A stretch of 45,793 nucleotides of DNA from Clostridiales bacterium. Its GTDB lineage: Bacteria > Bacillota > Clostridia > Christensenellales > Pumilibacteraceae. Location: assembly GCA_029066805.1 (NCBI GenBank), contig JAIEFT010000021.1, positions 1-45,793 of the forward strand, given 5' to 3'. The translations under genes and the position numbers were made by a program. Below, in pieces: positions 1 to 9,710 of this stretch (positions within the stretch are counted from its first letter, which is position 1; every line of letters begins with the position of its first letter). The notes beneath the pieces are model-generated. The model did no database searches, was not told the DNA's origin, and saw only the letters and a list, made by a program, of their open reading frames with translations.

Positions 1-34
1 TTGGACACTTCACCTTTAAATTCTATCATAAATT

Positions 35-499
35 TTACTCCTCATCTGTCAAATCAGCTTCTTCGTTTCCAATTACGCCGTCAGCAATAACATCCGTATT
101 GCTTGCTTCCTCATTCGGTTGAGGATTTTTGCGCCGTACAATCGATACGGCAAGGGTCTCGCTTATCGCGTATATAACCATTTGGAATAATGCGAATAGC
201 ATCCACACTATAGGTATCAATGCCAACAATACTACCCCATAGATATTGACAATAATAAATGCATAAAGGAAAATTACGAACAAATCACTAATGCATTTAG
301 CAATACTCCAACCCAAAAACCAATGGAACGGCTTATTAGTGCCTTTCCACGCAGGAAAAAACTCTACTGTTTTCCCTTCTCTTATCCATTTTTTATGATT
401 TTGATAAATAATAATTGCCTCCATTGCACCACACAATATTAGCATTGTCAATAAGCCCATAACAAAATCAACTGTATCAATATTCAAAATAAAATACAT
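35..499 (-). CDS. Hypothetical membrane protein, last gene of the RHS locus
   Basis: A 154-residue protein I do not recognise. It has a hydrophobic helix near residues 14-31 and a long hydrophobic stretch at about 60-115 that could hold two or three helices, then an acidic, probably cytosolic tail ending in ADLTDEE. It is the most distal minus-strand gene behind the RHS toxin-like gene, where membrane immunity proteins often sit, but nothing else ties it to that role. The start is uncertain: AAGGAG runs directly into the ATG at 499, which is too close for a normal ribosome binding site, so a TTG at about 487 or a later ATG may be used. It lies near the window edge, so what follows it is unseen. 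Confidence 0.6.
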   Translation of the reverse strand: MYFILNIDTVDFVMGLLTMLILCGAMEAIIIYQNHKKWIREGKTVEFFPAWKGTNKPFHWFLGWSIAKCISDLFVIFLYAFIIVNIYGVVLLALIPIVWMLFALFQMVIYAISETLAVSIVRRKNPQPNEEASNTDVIADGVIGNEEADLTDEE

Positions 500-525
500 C
501 TCCTTGCATAACCTAATTTTTTACT

Positions 526-738
526 TTATCCAAATATGGACTCAAAAAATTCTTCTGAGTACGACAATAGTGTAGCAAAAAATGATCCTATAATTGTAGC
601 ACAATCATTCCATCCTGAAACCATCCCATTAAGAATCCCGCCTGTCGCTGCCATAAATAAATCCTTTACATTCGGCTTTTCTCCGGAAATCACGCTCGAG
701 AGAAGATATGAACCGGAATAAATAAGCGTGTTAATCAT
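526..738 (-). CDS. Small glycine-rich hydrophobic protein, RHS C-terminal tip relic
   Basis: Seventy residues with a GG-x-x-NG-x-x-SGW motif and alternating small and hydrophobic residues. This resembles the glycine-rich hydrophobic tip of the upstream RHS protein (its residues about 1860-2057, with GGFVNEANGG and GGWVEGS). RHS loci commonly keep displaced alternative C-terminal tips downstream of the main gene, and this fits such an orphan tip or a small remnant. No clear Shine-Dalgarno sequence precedes the ATG at 738, so expression is doubtful. It could also be a short membrane peptide unrelated to RHS. Confidence 0.45.
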   Translation of the reverse strand: MINTLIYSGSYLLSSVISGEKPNVKDLFMAATGGILNGMVSGWNDCATIIGSFFATLLSYSEEFFESIFG

Positions 739-880
739 TATTTGCTTAACTTCATTATATTGTTAACCCTATAATTCTCAATACCTTTAGCTACACCATA
801 TGTAATTCTTTGCTAAAATCTTACATTCAACATAATTTCAAATTCATATGGCGCGTACTGTCATTATTTAAAACTAAAAT

Positions 881-1363
881 TTACCATGACGAATTAAAAC
901 GCCATTCTTCGCATTTCTTCTTTTCTTCTTTAACCACTTCGGTAAATTTAGAGGGTTGTAATACTCTTATCATTCTGGTCATATGCCTAGAGTTACATAG
1001 GCCCATGTGAAGTATATTCTTTTCATCGTTTATTATAAGCATACACCACTGATGGTGACGCACAGGTATTATATTTTCTATCTTAATATCGTCAAGATAT
1101 ATAGTTCTGGTCTTAAAATGCCTATGCCATGTAATTTTATCTGAATAAATTATTATCTTCGTCAACCTTCCTGTATAAATTAAGTAAACAAATGCCACAA
1201 GCCAACAGCAAGTACTAATAGCGGTCAATGAAATTACTACAACATTCGGCTGTACAATAATTATAATCCATAAAATTGCAAGCAAAAAACCAACAACAAC
1301 TACTGGGACTAAACGAAAAAAATCGTTGATAAATGTAGTTTTAGTTCTTAATTTTCTATCCAT
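881..1363 (-). CDS. Two-helix membrane protein with bPH-like domain, possible immunity protein
   Basis: A 160-residue protein. Two adjacent transmembrane helices span about residues 14-37 and 41-64. A cytosolic part of about 90 residues follows, with a beta-rich pattern (IIIYSDKITWHRHFKTRTI, then IKIENIIPV) typical of bacterial PH-like membrane proteins. The C terminus is basic and charged. It begins 4 bp after the stop codon of the RHS gene, so it is almost certainly cotranslated with it. That position is where immunity genes sit in polymorphic-toxin loci, and a membrane immunity protein would suit a hydrophobic, pore-like toxin tip. The immunity role is inferred from position only. Confidence 0.65.
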   Translation of the reverse strand: MDRKLRTKTTFINDFFRLVPVVVVGFLLAILWIIIIVQPNVVVISLTAISTCCWLVAFVYLIYTGRLTKIIIYSDKITWHRHFKTRTIYLDDIKIENIIPVRHHQWCMLIINDEKNILHMGLCNSRHMTRMIRVLQPSKFTEVVKEEKKKCEEWRFNSSW

Positions 1364-1367
1364 AAAG

Positions 1368-4300
1368 TTATACCCCCAAGTATCGACCTATAAAACTCGC
1401 TGCCCAATTATAGAAATTATCTATCGCTGTCACCATAGCCTTAGTGAGTGTACTATTTACTATATCGCTATAATTCACGCCTACAATAAAACGGAATAAT
1501 CCGCCCAACAATAGAGAGGAGCATGCCGCAATTTCTCCGTTTAATGTTGCGTTAAACCACACATTATCATTACGCCCCAAAAGCTTATTATCAATTGCCG
1601 TTCTTGCTGCCGTGCCCAAGAACGAGCCTAATCCACTTCCAAACGAAGATGCCACATGCCATAATCCGGTTGGCATAGATATCGTACTAAAAGCGTATGA
1701 AACAATGCCAGAAATAGAACCCTCAACCCATCCTCCAATAAAAGAGCCCCCATTTGCCTCATTTACGAAACCTCCAATCAATGAGGTAATCCCCGCAGTT
1801 ACTAATCCACCACCTATAGTTCCTGCTCCTACTGCTGTTAGCGCAACTCCGCCTATAATCTCTGCAACACTTGTTGTACATGCTAATATTTTTAATCCTG
1901 TATCTAGAAACCAATTACCTACATCATTCCAAAAGCTACTCCAACTATTTCCACCATTATCAACATTCATTACAGGATTATTGCCGCAGTATGCGTACAA
2001 ATTCATGCCGCTAATGCTTGCTGGGTCTAAGTACTCTATACTGTCGGGCGAAATAAATCTGCCGACTTCTGGGTCGTAATATCGGCTCTTTAGGTAATAC
2101 AGCTTAAACTCCCTATCCCAATAATATCCGCGGTATCTGATGGGATTTTGGCTGCCTACCGAATTGTAATTATCTTCTATTTCGTTACCGTCTTTGTCGT
2201 ATATTTTATGATTGCCCCAGGCGTCGTACACATACCTACACACCAATTCGCCTAACGCATTGTATATCGCGCACACGTCGCCGAGCATATTCTTTTGGAA
2301 ATAATAATCCGATCCGTTACATTCAATTCCGCACACGCCGCTTTCGTCGTAGTAAAAATATATCGGATGATTTCGCGTGCTGTCTCGTTCCATTCTCAAG
2401 CTATTGCCTTGCCAAAAATACCGCGTGGTGCCCTTTTGCACGCGCAAGCCGTTGTAGTCGTATTCCATATCCGTGCCGTCTATATCTACAAGCCTGCGCC
2501 CGTTCCATGTCATCCGTTTGCCAAGGTAGTCTGTCGGATTGCCATACTCGTCATACTTGATGACCTTGCCGTTATACTTCTTTAACTGATTGCCCCACGC
2601 CGCATTTTGCCCGCATCCGTCGGTAACAGAAGAATAATCATACTTAAGCGTTCTTATTATTCCGGTTGCGCTTGACGACATATCGTAAACCGTTTTGGAT
2701 AATAAATTGCCGTTTACGTCATATTTATAATAGTACAATTCTTGGAAATATCTGTTTGATTCACTTATAATTCTGCCGTAATTGTCGTATTCGAAAACGG
2801 CATAGGACTTACCGTTTAAATTTATAGTGGAAATATTCCCGCTTTTATAGTAAAAATAATGGAATTCGTCTTGTTGGACGTTTCTGACAAACAATTTTTC
2901 CGACAGTAATCTTGAATAATCCCAGTTATCATCAATGCCGGTACAATATTCATATTCCGTTTTGAATTTTGCGGGAGCGAGGGTCGTGCTTTTGCTTTTT
3001 AGGCGGTAAAGCTCGTCGTATTCATATGTGCTTGACGCGCCGTTCAATTCTCTTTTAAGTTCGATAATCTGTCCGTTTCTATCCACAACGGTTTTTGTGC
3101 GCTCAAACGGCGTTGCCGTATTGTCGGTGTAAATTTCCGTTGTGGAAATATTGCCCGCGCCGTTCAAGGCAAGTCCTACGACTTTTAATATCGTTCTGTC
3201 GTAACCGTCAAAGCTCGCGGTGTACTCGCTAGTCTTTCCGTCCTTGTTGATCGTTCTGCTTTGGTATTTCAATCCGTTTGTGTCGGTTACGGTAACGGCG
3301 TCATCGGCGTTATCACTATAAGATATTTCTGCGGCATATTCATCGCCTTCGTTGATTGCCGTTATTCTGTTCTTGCTGTCATAAGTGTATTCGACGCTGC
3401 CGCCGTTGGCGTATGTGACTTTGTTTAAATGCTTGTAATCGTATTCAAGTGAGACCAAATCTGTCGTACCGATAAGTGCCTTACTCATGTTTCCGAAACT
3501 ATCGTACTCAAATGATATTTGGGATTGACTACCGGAAGACTGCGAATTTCCGTACTGCGCCGATGTTAGCGCGCCTGTCGCATTGTAAGTGAGTTTATTG
3601 ATATATTCGTTTGAGCTGACCTGCTTTACGGCATTGGAATCTGTGTAGTAGGTGTTTTTCACAGTCACGCTCGGGCTGTTGGACTCATCACTCCGTGCTA
3701 CAGTTTGCACCCAATCCATGCCTTCGCTGTATTCGGTTATATTGTCGTTTATATCGATAGTTTTTGATTGTACGTAATCGGTATAGGCATAAGCTTCTTC
3801 AAAGTAATTATTGCCCGTGCCGTACGCCTTGGTGCGGACGAGTAATCCGTCATTATTATAGTCGTAAACTGCCCTGCTGTGCGGCGCGCCGTTTACGGTT
3901 ACAATTCTTTCCGTTAATTGATGTGCGGCGTTATACTTGTACTCAGTACAAGTGACCTTACCGTCAACAGGGCTATACGCATATTCCTTTTTTATATTAC
4001 CAAATGCATTATACTCGGATTCCGGCATATCATCCGGCGTTTCGTAAGGAGCTTTAGTCAAGCGCACGTCGTCTAAAAATAATACGTCATTACCGGCAAC
4101 CTCTATCGTTATCGTTTCGTCATTACAAACTCTGCCAAGACAAAACGCCGTAAATTGCCACAGATTCATTAGTCCGCTATCCAGCTTATGCGTAAATTCG
4201 CCCGAGCCTCGAGCGCCATCTATTTTTACGGTTACGGTGATTCGCCCGCTCGAATTTGCCCACATCGATAGGTATAATGTTTCCCCGTCATTTTTATCTG

Positions 4301-7300
4301 TATGAAAAGTATAGCTTTTGCGCAATTTGCTATAACTTTCAAGACTTTTCGTTCCGCTAATGCATCTGCCTGTAGTCAAATATCCGCCGCTCCAATTACA
4401 TGCATTGCTTTCAAAATCGTCATGAAAAATATCTAAAGTGTCCGAATAGTTGTCTGCAAGAGACATATAATCGAACCCGCACGACACGGCGCTATTCACC
4501 TTTTTGGGTTTATCATACGTGCCGTCTTCGCATTTTTCATACGAATATGACGCGGCGGCGCACAAAGAGTTAAACGACGTTACGGACAGCGTTCCGTTAT
4601 ACTCGGTGTAACACGACGCGACAATGTTCGTTACGGGATTTTCCTTGTCGGAAGACTTTATTATACCCGTGTAATTAACATTTGTGGTCTCCCTATCGCT
4701 TTCGCCGTACCCGACCGAAATCGCACTCACTCTTGCGTTGTCATCAAACGAGTAAATCAAGCTTTTACAATTATCCGCGCGGTCTTTTGAACTTAAGTCC
4801 TCAACGATAAAGCTGCTGTCCGTTTTATGAAATTTTGTAATTGCGGAATAATTAATAATCACATTCCCGTTGCACTTTTTAATCGAAATTAGGTTGTTGC
4901 CGCTATACTCATATTCGGCTACGACCGTACTGTTCGCAAAGTTGTATGTTAGACCGGTAAGCAAACCGTTAGTATAATTAAACTGTACGGTGCGCCGCTT
5001 TCCGCCTATCTCTCGACCCGCAGCCACATTATATATATATCCGGTTGACACATCATACGCGATATCCATTGAATATGCGCCGATAGGCTTATCCGGAGTA
5101 GATGGATATTGATGCACGGCAACAAGTCGATAAACACCCTTAATAATCTTAAATAAAAGCGTATTATTATTTCGGTCGACAAGCCGTATTTTATTGCGAT
5201 CATTAAACAAATCAAGTCCGAGCGTTTCGTTTCTTATTGCACTGCGTCCGTCGTCGGTTGAAAATCCACCGGCGAATATATGTTCTTTGCCGTTTTTGTC
5301 TATGTACTTCCACTGCCCATTCTTTTCAACAAGCTCTTGCTGCAAATTAAGCCGCCAGCCTTTACCTGCACCGCAATTATCGGCGTCCATGTCGTAAACC
5401 CGTGAAATCGTAATGGGGAAAGTCGCGTCCGAGCATGCAAAATCCGTAAATCTGTATGTCAATCTGCCCGAACTCATATTGACCGAACCCGTACCGCAGC
5501 CTCCAAAATCCTGCGTCATGTCGCAATCATCTATTTCCGCGCCGGTTTTTTTGTAAACGGACAACCCTGTCTCTATTTTGACTCCGTTTTCTGTGTACGC
5601 AATCATGACGATCGCAGATGTCTTTCCGTCTCCAAACTTGATTATATCGGGCGTAGCAATTAATTGCCCGTTAGGGATCGTTTCCTCAAAGCCATCCCAA
5701 TATACCGCATTTACAATCATTCCCGTATTGTTAAATCTATCCCCATTGCTATACATTAATTTATTAGGACGGGACTTTATATAAATAGCTACCAATTTAT
5801 CATGCACCATTATTTTTGCCGTGCATGTATATTTTTTGCCGTCATCAATATATTCTATGTTAACATAATACTCGCCCGCTGATTCAAGCTTAGGATTGGT
5901 TATTTCGAAATTATCGATTCTTTTTGCAGAGCCATCATTATATTCTAACAGTACGGTAAAGTCGCTGTTTTTAAGAGTACTTCCTTTGTAATAATAGTTG
6001 AATACAGGAGTGGCGCTTATTCCGACTATCTTCCGTTTGACTACATTAACTTTTTGAGTTGTCCTATATTCTTTACCGTCATAATTGTAAACTATTGTTA
6101 CGACCTGTTCCCCGATATATTTAAAAGTAGTAGGATACCAGCTATATCCGTTAATAACACGAGTCGTATTATTACTATAATGCCCCACTACTTTCATTCC
6201 CGCCGGCGAAAACAGTTCATCCTCAAAATACTCGAGTTTTTGCGGAGGATTTGATACTTCTATAGATTCCAGTTTAACAGGTTGCAAGTCGCCACCGCCG
6301 CCACTGCCACCGCTGCCGCCGATATAGTCTCCACCGCCGCTTGACGCATATCCATAAAAAGTGTCGTATGCATCCTCCGCCGTTGTTTGCCCGGTTACCA
6401 CCTCTTTTGACAAATTCTCTATAAGCTGCGTTGCTTGCTGCGTATACTCACCGTATTCTATTGCCGGAATATCCTTAAGCAAGCTTGCCAAAAACTCCGG
6501 AACATTCTGCACAAAACAACCGTTGTTTAAACCCTCAAAACTGCCGGCAGGGATGGGCGTTACAGAGACCCAACCGTTCCACGCCATCCTCCACGTTGAT
6601 TCATAATTCGAGATGAACGCCCACTTTAATAAATCTACTAATTTTTCACATATTTCCTCATCGTCTTTTTTAATAATCATGCATCCTGCGTCGCTTAAGC
6701 TGACATTGTACACAAACGGACTCCGTTGCGGGATTTTACTGACCGCCCAGTATTGTTCCAATTTGTCGTCTTCTACAATTTGCTTTATATTCTTGCACCA
6801 ATAATAGCCGCCGATAACGCCGCAGACCGATCCGTTTGCAAGCAGATACATATAATCGTCAATCGTATTGGCGTCACAACATATAACGCCGCTTTCCCGC
6901 AACGCGTCTAAAAACTCAAACCACTCCTGCACATTATCGGCAACAAGGTTACCGCTTCCGTCATAAAACAGCTGACCTGTGGACAGCATAAAAATTCGCG
7001 CCAACTCGTCGTAATATGCAATAATATATTTTCCGGTCTCATCTTTTAGTCTCTTTGCATAATCCATGAATTCTTCAATCGAGAGGCTTTCAAACCTGTG
7101 TATTCCGCATTGCTCAAAATCATCAATATTATAATAAAAAGCCGCAATATAGCTTGCAACCGGCAATGCGTATAATTGCCCCTCTATACAACAGCTGCTA
7201 ATTGCACCATCCGATGTGAATATACTCCTATCCACATAATCGTCAAACGGCATTAGTAGATCGGGAATTAATCGCAATACTGCTCCGATATCTTCCGTAA

Positions 7301-7541
7301 ATACTATATTGGGAAGTCTCGATAACGACGAATCCATAAGTATACTACTATGCAAGTCAATCGAGTTGGAAAAATACTCTACATTGAATTTCACATAAGG
7401 ACCGGCAATCTTATTATATTCTTCAGTTAAATAGTCAAATAATTCCTTGAAATTTTCCGTACACCAAATAACAACATTTTTAGTCCCGCTGCCCCACGGT
7501 TCTTCCGACTTTGTCCCTGTGTCATCACCGATTTTAGACAT
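1368..7541 (-). CDS. Giant RHS-repeat protein with solute-binding-like N-terminus
   Basis: A 2057-residue multidomain protein. Residues about 1-395 resemble family 1 extracellular solute-binding proteins (periplasmic-binding fold, with LYALPVASYIAAFYYN and later VTPIPAG). A glycine/serine linker lies at about 397-417. Ig-like repeats run from 418 to 660 (LESIEVSNPP, IVGISATPVF, LVAIYIKSRP each start a repeat). A DUF6531-like RHS entry segment begins at about 680, a jelly-roll carbohydrate-binding-like insert lies at about 1037-1163, and YD/RHS repeats follow to about 1800. The RHS core signature (LYYLKSRYYDPEVGRFISPD) is at about 1815-1835. The last ~195 residues are a glycine-rich hydrophobic tip with no enzymatic toxin motif that I recognise. 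The start is well supported by AAAGGAGG before the ATG, yet no signal peptide is visible, which is odd for such a protein. Confidence 0.88.
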   Translation of the reverse strand: MSKIGDDTGTKSEEPWGSGTKNVVIWCTENFKELFDYLTEEYNKIAGPYVKFNVEYFSNSIDLHSSILMDSSLSRLPNIVFTEDIGAVLRLIPDLLMPFDDYVDRSIFTSDGAISSCCIEGQLYALPVASYIAAFYYNIDDFEQCGIHRFESLSIEEFMDYAKRLKDETGKYIIAYYDELARIFMLSTGQLFYDGSGNLVADNVQEWFEFLDALRESGVICCDANTIDDYMYLLANGSVCGVIGGYYWCKNIKQIVEDDKLEQYWAVSKIPQRSPFVYNVSLSDAGCMIIKKDDEEICEKLVDLLKWAFISNYESTWRMAWNGWVSVTPIPAGSFEGLNNGCFVQNVPEFLASLLKDIPAIEYGEYTQQATQLIENLSKEVVTGQTTAEDAYDTFYGYASSGGGDYIGGSGGSGGGGDLQPVKLESIEVSNPPQKLEYFEDELFSPAGMKVVGHYSNNTTRVINGYSWYPTTFKYIGEQVVTIVYNYDGKEYRTTQKVNVVKRKIVGISATPVFNYYYKGSTLKNSDFTVLLEYNDGSAKRIDNFEITNPKLESAGEYYVNIEYIDDGKKYTCTAKIMVHDKLVAIYIKSRPNKLMYSNGDRFNNTGMIVNAVYWDGFEETIPNGQLIATPDIIKFGDGKTSAIVMIAYTENGVKIETGLSVYKKTGAEIDDCDMTQDFGGCGTGSVNMSSGRLTYRFTDFACSDATFPITISRVYDMDADNCGAGKGWRLNLQQELVEKNGQWKYIDKNGKEHIFAGGFSTDDGRSAIRNETLGLDLFNDRNKIRLVDRNNNTLLFKIIKGVYRLVAVHQYPSTPDKPIGAYSMDIAYDVSTGYIYNVAAGREIGGKRRTVQFNYTNGLLTGLTYNFANSTVVAEYEYSGNNLISIKKCNGNVIINYSAITKFHKTDSSFIVEDLSSKDRADNCKSLIYSFDDNARVSAISVGYGESDRETTNVNYTGIIKSSDKENPVTNIVASCYTEYNGTLSVTSFNSLCAAASYSYEKCEDGTYDKPKKVNSAVSCGFDYMSLADNYSDTLDIFHDDFESNACNWSGGYLTTGRCISGTKSLESYSKLRKSYTFHTDKNDGETLYLSMWANSSGRITVTVKIDGARGSGEFTHKLDSGLMNLWQFTAFCLGRVCNDETITIEVAGNDVLFLDDVRLTKAPYETPDDMPESEYNAFGNIKKEYAYSPVDGKVTCTEYKYNAAHQLTERIVTVNGAPHSRAVYDYNNDGLLVRTKAYGTGNNYFEEAYAYTDYVQSKTIDINDNITEYSEGMDWVQTVARSDESNSPSVTVKNTYYTDSNAVKQVSSNEYINKLTYNATGALTSAQYGNSQSSGSQSQISFEYDSFGNMSKALIGTTDLVSLEYDYKHLNKVTYANGGSVEYTYDSKNRITAINEGDEYAAEISYSDNADDAVTVTDTNGLKYQSRTINKDGKTSEYTASFDGYDRTILKVVGLALNGAGNISTTEIYTDNTATPFERTKTVVDRNGQIIELKRELNGASSTYEYDELYRLKSKSTTLAPAKFKTEYEYCTGIDDNWDYSRLLSEKLFVRNVQQDEFHYFYYKSGNISTINLNGKSYAVFEYDNYGRIISESNRYFQELYYYKYDVNGNLLSKTVYDMSSSATGIIRTLKYDYSSVTDGCGQNAAWGNQLKKYNGKVIKYDEYGNPTDYLGKRMTWNGRRLVDIDGTDMEYDYNGLRVQKGTTRYFWQGNSLRMERDSTRNHPIYFYYDESGVCGIECNGSDYYFQKNMLGDVCAIYNALGELVCRYVYDAWGNHKIYDKDGNEIEDNYNSVGSQNPIRYRGYYWDREFKLYYLKSRYYDPEVGRFISPDSIEYLDPASISGMNLYAYCGNNPVMNVDNGGNSWSSFWNDVGNWFLDTGLKILACTTSVAEIIGGVALTAVGAGTIGGGLVTAGITSLIGGFVNEANGGSFIGGWVEGSISGIVSYAFSTISMPTGLWHVASSFGSGLGSFLGTAARTAIDNKLLGRNDNVWFNATLNGEIAACSSLLLGGLFRFIVGVNYSDIVNSTLTKAMVTAIDNFYNWAASFIGRYLGV

Positions 7542-7562
7542 AGTTTCCTCCTTTTATATCGT

Positions 7563-7591
7563 ATTATATAATTAACATAAAAGTATGTCAT
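7563..7591 (-). promoter_or_regulatory. Sigma-A type promoter of the RHS operon
   Basis: On the minus strand, ATGACA (7586-7591) and TATAAT (7563-7568) are separated by 17 bp. The start codon at 7541 and its strong AAAGGAGG site follow at normal distance. Confidence 0.55.
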
Positions 7592-7682
7592 TTATATCTA
7601 CACTAAAAGCGGCAATAATTTTTCCACTATTCTAAAAGTTTTTTTAATTTTTTGAAAAGCTTTGTACAATTTAAGATATCTC

Positions 7683-7711
7683 TTGCAAAATCTAGCTATT
7701 GCTGATATAAT
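7683..7711 (+). promoter_or_regulatory. Sigma-A type promoter of the HIT gene
   Basis: TTGCAA (7683-7688), a 17-bp spacer and TATAAT (7706-7711) precede a leader of about 33 nt that ends in GGGAGA before the ATG at 7751. Confidence 0.6.
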
Positions 7712-7750
7712 GGAAGCGGTTATCTTATCACTATTTTCGGGAGAAATATC

Positions 7751-8209
7751 ATGTGCTTGATTTGCGACAGAATTCAAATGATAAAGGACGGTACAAATCC
7801 GTACTTCGTTAAAGAGCTCCAAACCGGCTACGTTGTTATCGGCGACCACCAGCACTTTAAGGGTTACTCGCTGTTTTTGTACAAACAGCACAAGACCGAG
7901 CTGTTCCAATTGGACATGGATGAGCGCAGTCTGTTTTTGCGGGAAATGTCGATCGTTGCCGAAGCGACAGCCAAGGCGTTTGGCGCACAAAAGATGAACT
8001 ACGAGCTGCTCGGCATGGGCGACAGTCACTTGCACTGGCATTTGTTCCCGCGCGCGTTTGGGGACTTGGGCGAATACGGCGTAAACGGCAACGGTCCGGT
8101 CTGGTGGTATCCCAAAGACAAGTTTTACGACGACAGCGTTCGCCCGACGCAAGACGAGCTTGACCGTATGCGCTTCTCCCTGCTTACCGAGCTGAACAAG
8201 CTTATATAA
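7751..8209 (+). CDS. HIT family hydrolase/transferase-like protein
   Basis: A 152-residue histidine-triad protein. The family signature HLHWHLFPR lies at about residues 94-102, matching H-phi-H-phi-H; the central histidine would form a covalent nucleotidyl intermediate during hydrolysis of a dinucleotide or AMP conjugate. The N-terminal CLIC motif may bind zinc, as in many HIT proteins. The C-terminal extension is aspartate-rich. The length is normal for the family. The gene has its own promoter and RBS and is 46 bp upstream of the AlbA-type gene on the same strand. The physiological substrate cannot be read from sequence. Confidence 0.9.
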   Translation: MCLICDRIQMIKDGTNPYFVKELQTGYVVIGDHQHFKGYSLFLYKQHKTELFQLDMDERSLFLREMSIVAEATAKAFGAQKMNYELLGMGDSHLHWHLFPRAFGDLGEYGVNGNGPVWWYPKDKFYDDSVRPTQDELDRMRFSLLTELNKLI

Positions 8210-8255
8210 CCACTGCTTACAACACAAAACGGTTAGGAGTGCGCTTTGGTATTAA

Positions 8256-9644
8256 ATGATTGATTTACGCAACCTTGCAAGCTATAGCGAGAACAACCGC
8301 ATCGAGGCGAAGCGTGCCGTCGGCGGGTTTCCGCGCAGCGTTTGGGAAACGTACTCCGCGTTTGCAAACACGCTTGGCGGGATTATTCTGCTCGGCGTAA
8401 AGGAGCAGACCGACCATTCGCTTGTAGCCGTCGACCTGCCCGAGCCCGAAGCGTTAGTCGCCGAATTTTGGGCGACCGTGAACGACCCGACCAAGGTGAG
8501 CGTAAACATTTTATCTCGCCGCGACATTTCCGTCGAAACGGTGGACGGCAAGCGCATTGTAGTAGTAACCGTTCCGCGCGCACAACGCACAGACAGACCG
8601 GTATATATCGACAATAATCCGACGTGCGGCACATACCGCAGAAACGGCGAAGGCGATTACAGGTGCAGCGCGGAAGAAGTAAAAGCGATGCAACGCGACG
8701 CCGTGCTTAAAAGCCACGACATGCACGTACTGCAAAATTCCGACATTTCCGCGCTCGATATGAACAGCGTTTTGTCTTATCGCGCGCGCATGAAAAAATG
8801 CCGACCCGGGCACGCCCTACTGTCGCTATCGGACGAGGAATTTTTGCTCGGGCTTGACGCAGTCGGGTACGGCGACGACGGTCGGCTATACCCCACCGCC
8901 GCGGGATTATTGATGTTCGGCTATCACCAAGAAATAATCAAAAAATACCCGCACTATAGTCTCATATTTAAAGACGTATCGCGCGCGCGACGCGCGGTCA
9001 TGCATATCAAAAACGTTTATCGCTTCTACTTCGACGTAGCGAGAGCGCTGTGCAAAGTTTCGGCTACCGACGTCGATGGCAACACACGCATGCACAAGGC
9101 GCTTTGCGAGGCGCTTGCCAACAGCATTATAAATGCCGACTACCGCGGCAGCGGCGGGATTGTCGTCGCCGAACAGCGTGGGCTAATCGCCTTTTCTAAC
9201 CCGGGCGCATTTCGTATAGATATAGCGGCGGCAAGGACCGGCGGCGTGTCCGACCCGCGCAACGCCGCGCTCAAAAAGATGTTCAACCTCATCGACGTCG
9301 GGCAAGGCTCGGGCAGCGGCATTCCGAGTATTTATGCAGTATGGAAAAGTTTAGGCTTGCCGCCGCCGCAGATTGCGGAAAGCTTCGAGCCCGAGCGCAT
9401 AACGCTGTCGCTCGCGATTGAAAAGTCGGACGCGCCCACAGCTTCGACCAAGTCCGCCGCCGCGCACATAACGCAAAAAGCGGCGATCGTGGAGTACCTG
9501 ACCGACCACGCAAGCGCAACGCCCGCCGACCTCGCCGTGCTTCTCGGCGTTAAGCCGGCGCGAATACAAGTCCTGCTATCCGAGCTGATCTCGGCTGACA
9601 TCGTCATTTCGGACGACCACGTCGCCTACAGGCTAAAGCGATAA
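8256..9644 (+). CDS. AlbA_2/Schlafen-type ATP-binding protein with C-terminal winged helix
   Basis: A 462-residue protein. The N-terminal AlbA_2 domain (about residues 8-130) has the diagnostic NNRIEAKRA and FANTLGGIILLGV motifs. A central segment and a GHKL-like ATP-binding region (about 270-380, with LCEALANSIINADYR and GQGSGSGIPSIY) follow, then a helix-turn-helix at about 415-455. Such proteins are usually described as putative transcriptional regulators or nucleic-acid-binding ATPases, and some relatives act in phage defence. The ATG at 8256 is the earliest possible start because a TAA precedes it in frame; the nearest AGGAG is about 16 nt upstream, farther than usual. The GC-rich codon use resembles core genes nearby rather than the AT-rich island. 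Confidence 0.82.
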   Translation: MIDLRNLASYSENNRIEAKRAVGGFPRSVWETYSAFANTLGGIILLGVKEQTDHSLVAVDLPEPEALVAEFWATVNDPTKVSVNILSRRDISVETVDGKRIVVVTVPRAQRTDRPVYIDNNPTCGTYRRNGEGDYRCSAEEVKAMQRDAVLKSHDMHVLQNSDISALDMNSVLSYRARMKKCRPGHALLSLSDEEFLLGLDAVGYGDDGRLYPTAAGLLMFGYHQEIIKKYPHYSLIFKDVSRARRAVMHIKNVYRFYFDVARALCKVSATDVDGNTRMHKALCEALANSIINADYRGSGGIVVAEQRGLIAFSNPGAFRIDIAAARTGGVSDPRNAALKKMFNLIDVGQGSGSGIPSIYAVWKSLGLPPPQIAESFEPERITLSLAIEKSDAPTASTKSAAAHITQKAAIVEYLTDHASATPADLAVLLGVKPARIQVLLSELISADIVISDDHVAYRLKR

Positions 9645-9668
9645 TAGCATATTGAAATATTTGTAATC

Positions 9669-9710
9669 AAAAAATTGCCGCACGATTTATAAACTACGCG
9701 GCAATTTTTT
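9669..9710. terminator. Bidirectional intrinsic terminator between convergent genes
   Basis: A hairpin with a GC-rich GCCGC/GCGGC core and A-rich/T-rich flanks (arms 9669-9681 and 9698-9710, loop 16 nt) works in both directions. The right arm overlaps the stop codon of the Fic gene. Confidence 0.8.
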
